DNA from: an uncultured Collinsella sp.
GTDB taxonomy: Bacteria; Actinomycetota; Coriobacteriia; Coriobacteriales; Coriobacteriaceae
Assembly (NCBI GenBank): GCA_900551625.1
Contig: URWZ01000060.1
Coordinates: 1-8,331 of the forward strand
Reading direction: 5' to 3'
Length of the DNA: 8,331 bases
The notes under the pieces were generated by a model. The model made no database searches and was not told where the DNA came from. It saw only the letters and a list, made by a program, of their open reading frames with translations. A program made the translations under genes and the position numbers. Positions 4,356 to 8,331 of the stretch are shown piece by piece; positions within the stretch are counted from its first letter, which is position 1, and each line of letters starts with the position of its first letter.

Positions 4356-6914
4356 TTACTGCCCAAAGACCTCTTCGGCGATGCGCGCGCTTTCGGCGGC
4401 ATCCTTGGCGTAGTAGTCCGCGCCGATCTGCTTGGCGTATTCGGGGGTGAGCACGGCGCCGCCTACGATGATCTTGACGCCCGGAACCTCGGCATGGAGC
4501 AGCTTGATGGTCTCCTCCATGGCGACGACCGTGGTGGTCATAAGCGCCGAGAGGCCGACGAGCTTGATGTCACGCTCCCTCACGGTCTTGAGCACCTCTT
4601 GCGGGTCGACGTCGCGGCCTAGGTCAAAGACGGTATAGCCGTAGTTATCGAGCAGCATCTTGACGATATTCTTGCCAATGTCGTGGATGTCGCCCTTGAC
4701 GGTGGCCACGCAGATCTTGCCCTTGTCGGCAATCTCGCCGGCGGGCATCAGCCGCTTAATGGTGTCAAAGCCCACGCGCGCGGCCTCGGCCGAGGCCATG
4801 AGCTGCGGCAAGAAGAACTTTCCCTGGTCAAAGAGGACGCCAACCTCGTCAAGGGCGGGGATAAAGTGATTGTTGATGAGGTCCATGGCGTCGTGATCTG
4901 CCAGCAGACGCTCGGTCTCGGCCGCGATCTCGCCTTTGCGGCCCGAGACGACCATGCGACGAATCGGGTCGTCGTTGCTGTCAGTGCCGGCGGTGCCAGC
5001 AGCGGGCGCGGTGTCGGTCGATACTGCCTGAGCCGCCGCCGGGTTCGCGGCGATCTTGTACGGATCGGTCCAGCCGGCGTAGCGTTCGATGTATCCGGTC
5101 GAGCCCTCGTCCTCAACGCTCAGGACGCGATAACTGTAGACGGTATCCATAAAGCGCTTGGAGCCCGGGTTCATGATGGGGGCGTCCAGGCCTGCGCCGA
5201 AGGCGGCAGCCAAAAAGACCGAGCCCAGCAGCGGGCGGGCGGGCAGACCAAAGCTGATGTTCGACACGCCGAGCGCGCATTTGACGCCCAGGCGCTCCTT
5301 GCACAGGGACATAGCACGCAGGATCTGTTCGGCCTGGCGTTGATTGGTCGAGGCGGTCATGACCAGACAGTCGATGAGGATGCGGTCCGGTCCGATGCCG
5401 TAGCGCGCAGCCTCGGCTACGATGCGCTCGGCGATGGCGAAGCGAGCCTCGGCGGTATCGGGGATGCCGCCTTCGTCGAGCGTGAGGCCGACGACGTTGG
5501 TGCCGTAGTGGGCGACCAGCGGAAAGATCTCATCCATGATCTGCTGCTTGCCATTGACCGAGTTGATGATGGGCTTGCCGGCGTAGCGGCGAACGGCGGC
5601 CTCGACGGCTGCGGGATCGGTGGAGTCGATCTGCAACGGCAGCAAGGTGGAGCCCTGGAGCTGCTCGGTTGCCTGTTGGATGATCTTGACCTCGTCGATT
5701 TCGGGCAGGCCCACGTTGACGTCCAGGATGTCGGCGCCCTGTTCCTGCTGGCTGATGCCCTGGCTCACGACGTAGTCCAGGTCGCCGTCGCGCAGGGCCT
5801 GCTGCAGGCGCTTTTTGCCGGTGGGATTGATGCGCTCGCCGATGACAGCGATTTTGTGGCCGTTGCAGGGAAGGTCTACGACCGTCTGCGCGCTCGTGAC
5901 CGACATGCTGGGCTTGCGGCGGCGCGGGCTGGGCGTGTGGTTGTCGATGAGGGTGCGAAGTGCCGCCATGTGCGTGGGCGTGGTGCCACAGCAGCCACCC
6001 ACGACGCTCACGCCGTCCTCAATCATGCCGGCGACGGCCTCGGCGTATTCGGGTGCCTGGATGTCAAAGACGGTATTGCCGTCATCGTCCACGCGGGGCA
6101 GTCCCGCATTGGCCTGCACCATAACGGGCTTGTCAGTAACGGTGAGCATGCGTGCGGCGAGCCCTCGGAGCTCGGCCGGTCCCTGGCTGCAGTTGATGCC
6201 TAAAACGTCGGCGCCGATGGCGTCGAGCGTGACGGCGGCCACCTCGGGACTCGTACCCAGGAACGTGCGACCGTCTTCCTCAAAGGTCATGGTGGCAAAG
6301 ACGGGCAGGTCGGAGTTCTCGCGGCAGGCGAGGACGGCAGCCTTGATCTCGGCAAGGTCGGTCATGGTCTCGATAATAAAGAGGTCCACGCCCGCGTCGA
6401 CGCCGGCGCGCACTTCCTCGGCAAAGAGGTCATAGGCCTCGTCGAAGCTCAGGGTGCCCAAGGGGCGAAGCAGTGCGCCGATGGGGCCGATATCGCCGGC
6501 GACATAGTGGGCGCCGGCCGCGCGGGCGCAGGCGACGGCGGCGGCAAAGACATCTGCCACGGTGGCGGCGCCGTCGAGCTTGTGGGCGTTGGCGCCAAAG
6601 GTGTTGGCGGTAATCACGTCGCAGCCGGCCTCGACATATTGACGTTGGATATCGGTGATAACCTGGGGTTCCTCAAAGTTGAGCAGCTCGGGCAGGGCGC
6701 CTGCCTTCATGCCGGCGGCCTGCAGCATGGTGCCCATGCCGCCGTCAAACAGCAGGTGCCCGGTGCCCTCGATGGCGGCACGCAGGCGATCGTCCTTAAT
6801 GCGAAGGTCGCCGATCGTGCACGTCTTGTACGTGGCGCCGTTACAACGCGCAGTATTGACGGGCGCTGCCAGCGCGGTACCGTCGGAATCATGGGTGATA
6901 AGCGGAGTAAACAT
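4356..6914 (-). CDS. metH: B12-dependent methionine synthase lacking the activation domain
   Basis: An 852-residue cytosolic cobalamin-dependent methionine synthase, which moves a methyl group from 5-methyl-THF through cobalamin to homocysteine. The homocysteine domain spans about 45-325, with LLFDGGMGTMLQ and the zinc ligands C242 (GINCSQGP) and C308-C309 (GGCCG). The pterin domain spans about 350-600, with IGERINPTGKK, DILDVNVGLPEID, LQIDSTDP and NSVNG. The helical cap and B12-binding domains span about 655-852, with D742-x-H744-xx-G747 (H744 is the expected lower cobalt ligand), GLSALMTTT and IIVGGA. It stops there: E. coli MetH has about 1227 residues and a further activation domain, supplied here by the gene just upstream. 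Oddities are a ~45-residue N-terminal extension with no other in-frame ATG before M60, and an Ala/Thr-rich linker at 622-650. AGGAG (6925-6921) lies 6 bases before the ATG and overlaps the preceding stop. Confidence 0.97.
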   Translation of the reverse strand: MFTPLITHDSDGTALAAPVNTARCNGATYKTCTIGDLRIKDDRLRAAIEGTGHLLFDGGMGTMLQAAGMKAGALPELLNFEEPQVITDIQRQYVEAGCDVITANTFGANAHKLDGAATVADVFAAAVACARAAGAHYVAGDIGPIGALLRPLGTLSFDEAYDLFAEEVRAGVDAGVDLFIIETMTDLAEIKAAVLACRENSDLPVFATMTFEEDGRTFLGTSPEVAAVTLDAIGADVLGINCSQGPAELRGLAARMLTVTDKPVMVQANAGLPRVDDDGNTVFDIQAPEYAEAVAGMIEDGVSVVGGCCGTTPTHMAALRTLIDNHTPSPRRRKPSMSVTSAQTVVDLPCNGHKIAVIGERINPTGKKRLQQALRDGDLDYVVSQGISQQEQGADILDVNVGLPEIDEVKIIQQATEQLQGSTLLPLQIDSTDPAAVEAAVRRYAGKPIINSVNGKQQIMDEIFPLVAHYGTNVVGLTLDEGGIPDTAEARFAIAERIVAEAARYGIGPDRILIDCLVMTASTNQRQAEQILRAMSLCKERLGVKCALGVSNISFGLPARPLLGSVFLAAAFGAGLDAPIMNPGSKRFMDTVYSYRVLSVEDEGSTGYIERYAGWTDPYKIAANPAAAQAVSTDTAPAAGTAGTDSNDDPIRRMVVSGRKGEIAAETERLLADHDAMDLINNHFIPALDEVGVLFDQGKFFLPQLMASAEAARVGFDTIKRLMPAGEIADKGKICVATVKGDIHDIGKNIVKMLLDNYGYTVFDLGRDVDPQEVLKTVRERDIKLVGLSALMTTTVVAMEETIKLLHAEVPGVKIIVGGAVLTPEYAKQIGADYYAKDAAESARIAEEVFGQ

Positions 6915-6923
6915 CGAGGGCTC

Positions 6924-7712
6924 CTAATGGCTGGAATAGCAGGTGGTGTGGGCGGCGCGGAAGCGGCAGTGCTCGCGCATGCGGCAGATATTGCAGGTGG
7001 GGCGGCTCTGGGCGTCGTGGACCTCGCCGTCAAACAGACCGATCACTGCGGTCACACTCTTGGTGGGCATGAGCAGGCTGGTAGGTGTGACGGTAAGCCC
7101 GATGAGCCGCGTGGCGTTGAGCGCAGCCACGATTGAGTGCTGGGCCGTAAGCGGGCAGTCGCCGTAGCCGGGGCTGAAGCGCCAGTTACCGGCGAGTCCG
7201 TGTGCGGCGGCCACAGCCTTGACCTGCTGGTCCATCTGCTCGACGGCGGCTTCTACATAGGCAGAGCATGCAGCGTCGAGCACGGCTCCCTCTAGGGGTT
7301 GCTGGGCTCCCGTGGTGCGCAGGCGACGCTCAGCGTCCATGCCGAGGGTGCATACCATGAGTGCGGCAAAGCGGGCGTCTTTGAGATGGCGATAGATATC
7401 GCGACCGCGCAGCTCAACGTTGGTGCCGACCAGACGGATGCTGGGCTCTCCCTGCTCATCGACGCCCGTGGCATCGACGGCAAAAACGCGGCGCACGCCA
7501 CGGGGCTCAATGTCCAGTTCCAGACGCTCAACGACAAGCTCAATACGCTGCGACAGCTCGGGCTCAATCTGCTGACCGCCGTAGCCCAGGTAGCGCAGCA
7601 TCTCGGCACGGTCGACGCGGGGGCGATGGGCGGCATCGATACGGTAGAGCGCCGGCGACGCAAGATCGGCCGGCACTTCACCAAAAGCTGTATCGATGTG
7701 CGGTTTTTCCAT
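6924..7712 (-). CDS. Stand-alone methionine synthase activation (AdoMet-binding) protein
   Basis: A 262-residue protein corresponding to the C-terminal reactivation domain of long MetH. That domain binds S-adenosylmethionine and, with a reductant, remethylates inactive cob(II)alamin. Visible family marks are RYLGYGGQQIEPEL near 40-54, VCTLGMDAERRLR at 120-132, DAACSAYVEAAVEQM at 146-160, the SAM/cobalamin loop R178-FSPGYGDCPL, and LMPTKSVTAVIGLF at 214-227, matching the region around the MWPGASVSG segment of E. coli MetH. The C-terminus carries C240, C243, C249 and C258 (CX2CX5CX8C), absent from E. coli MetH and possibly a metal or Fe-S site. The start is ATG 7712, whose A and T fall in the metF stop (TAATG); this argues for translational coupling. 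An upstream in-frame start at 7805 would overlap metF by about 90 bases and is rejected. The stop lies nine bases before metH, consistent with a shared task. Confidence 0.92.
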   Translation of the reverse strand: MEKPHIDTAFGEVPADLASPALYRIDAAHRPRVDRAEMLRYLGYGGQQIEPELSQRIELVVERLELDIEPRGVRRVFAVDATGVDEQGEPSIRLVGTNVELRGRDIYRHLKDARFAALMVCTLGMDAERRLRTTGAQQPLEGAVLDAACSAYVEAAVEQMDQQVKAVAAAHGLAGNWRFSPGYGDCPLTAQHSIVAALNATRLIGLTVTPTSLLMPTKSVTAVIGLFDGEVHDAQSRPTCNICRMREHCRFRAAHTTCYSSH

Positions 7713-7714
7713 TA
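7710..7714 (-). promoter_or_regulatory. TAATG stop-start overlap of metF and the activation gene
   Basis: The metF stop TAA (7714-7712) and the next ATG (7712-7710) share one base. GGGG lies only 3 bases before the ATG and GGAG about 12 bases before it. Neither is an ideally spaced Shine-Dalgarno, so reinitiation by ribosomes finishing metF is the likely way in. Confidence 0.75.
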
Positions 7715-8288
7715 CCCCAGGCGCTCCATAATGGTCGCGGCGATTGCAGGACGGTTCATAGTGTACAGGTGCAGGCCGTCGGCGCCGTGCTCCTTGAGGT
7801 CGCAAAGCTGGCGGGCTGCATAATCTACACCAGCTGCCTGCAGGCTCTCGGGGTCATTCTCGTACTTGGCGAGAATCTTGATGACGGGGGAGGGCAGCGA
7901 CGCGCCGCACATAAAGACCATGCGGCTGATCTGCGACTTGCCCATAAACGGCATGATGCCCGCGGTAATGGGCGCGGTGATGCCGGCCTTGTCGGCAAGA
8001 TCGCGAAAACGGTAGAAGCACTCGTTATCAAAGAAGAGCTGCGTCACAAAGAAGCTCGCGCCAGCGTCCTGTTTTTGCTTGAGGTGTTCGACCGAGAGGT
8101 TGAGATCCTCACAGGCAATGTGGCCCTCGGGGTAGGCTGCGGCGCCCACGCAAAAGCCGGCGTCGACGAGCTCAGGGATGAGGTCGCGGGCGTAGGCGTA
8201 GTCCGAGGCGGGCTTGTCGTCCTCAGTCGCGCCGGCGGGCAGGTCGCCGCGCAGGGCTAGCACGTTTTCCACGCCGGCCGAGCGATAC
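7712..8288 (-). CDS. metF: Methylenetetrahydrofolate reductase, C-terminal part (contig end)
   Basis: The C-terminal ~191 residues of MetF, the flavoprotein that reduces 5,10-methylene-THF to the 5-methyl-THF used by MetH. The N-terminal ~100 residues, including the first catalytic region, lie beyond the insert. Visible family marks are NVLALRGDLP with the Asp that contacts flavin and folate, YAYARDLIPEL, VGAAAYPEGH, FFVTQLFFDNECFYRFRD with the Gln of the folate site, ITAGIMPFMGKSQI, and the C-terminal GADGLHLYTMNRP. In E. coli the protein is about 296 residues and ends shortly after this motif, so the C-terminus looks complete. The apparent extra N-terminus MGSEMCIRDR is translated adapter and not protein. 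It is the first visible gene of the metF-activation-metH operon; its promoter and any regulatory leader are outside the window. Confidence 0.95.
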
Positions 8289-8331
8289 CTGTCTCTTATA
8301 CACATCTCCGAGCCCACGAGACGCTACGCTA
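8289..8331 (-). other. Nextera read-2 adapter plus i7 index (not genomic)
   Basis: Bases 8289-8307 are the Tn5 mosaic end CTGTCTCTTATACACATCT, followed by CGAGCCCACGAGAC (8309-8322, after one C), the Illumina Nextera read-2 adapter in reverse complement. The next eight bases, GCTACGCT (8323-8330), match the Nextera i7 index N709 as I know it, and the final A is the first base of the P7 segment. Translated on the minus strand the adapter gives the false N-terminus MGSEMCIRDR. Confidence 0.98.

Noticed and set aside
2727..4622. 631-codon plus-strand open frame
   Set aside because: It runs antisense across UPF0210 and the end of metH and begins inside the inverted repeat. Its Gly/Ala/Asp/His/Val-rich translation is typical of the antisense of high-GC genes, and the minus-strand frames have clear families.
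4683..6203. 506-codon plus-strand open frame
   Set aside because: It is entirely antisense to metH with a low-complexity composition; metH has all expected motifs in the other strand.
7713..7805. 31-codon extension of the activation protein
   Set aside because: It overlaps metF out of frame, has a basic non-homologous translation, and the TAATG overlap gives a better start.
1..8331. A Tn5-type transposon bounded by inverted 19-bp mosaic ends
   Set aside because: The mosaic ends point as a transposon's would not: they are joined to Illumina read-1 and read-2 adapter sequence and an index, and the interior is chromosomal with no transposase.

Overview
This 8331-base window is almost certainly a sequencing contig from a high-GC Coriobacteriia-type actinobacterium. 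Collinsella or a close relative is my best guess. It rests on the BTAD-type regulator, the split B12-dependent methionine synthase, the UPF0210 protein and the GC-rich codon use; no 16S rRNA or other marker gene is present to prove it. Both ends are not genomic: bases 1-23 and 8289-8331 are Illumina Nextera (Tn5) adapter, so the real insert is about 24-8288, and the two terminal genes are cut by it.

Layout. On the plus strand, 24-1157 is the 3' part of a SARP/BTAD-type transcriptional regulator. Everything else is on the minus strand, read from right to left: metF (C-terminal part, 7712-8288), a stand-alone methionine synthase activation protein (6924-7712), metH without its activation domain (4356-6914), a UPF0210/DUF711 protein (2883-4247), a class I SAM-dependent methyltransferase (1676-2563) and a small YhbY-type RNA-binding protein (1218-1517). 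The regulator and yhbY converge on a terminator at 1156-1188 whose T-tract serves the minus strand only.

How the genes work together. metF, the activation protein and metH form a tight operon: the metF stop and the next start overlap in TAATG, and nine bases separate the following stop from the metH start. MetF makes 5-methyl-THF, MetH uses it with cobalamin to methylate homocysteine, and the separate activation protein supplies the reductive remethylation domain that MetH lacks. The UPF0210 gene follows after a 108-base gap holding a strong interrupted palindrome and a candidate -10 box.

The most unusual region is 2564-2882, between the UPF0210 gene and the methyltransferase. It holds a 134-bp element with perfect 32-bp inverted ends and an inner 10-bp hairpin. 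Closer to the methyltransferase is an intrinsic-terminator-like hairpin immediately before the Shine-Dalgarno, overlapped by a possible 15-codon leucine-rich leader ORF. No tRNA, rRNA, CRISPR array, transposase gene or recognisable riboswitch class was seen.
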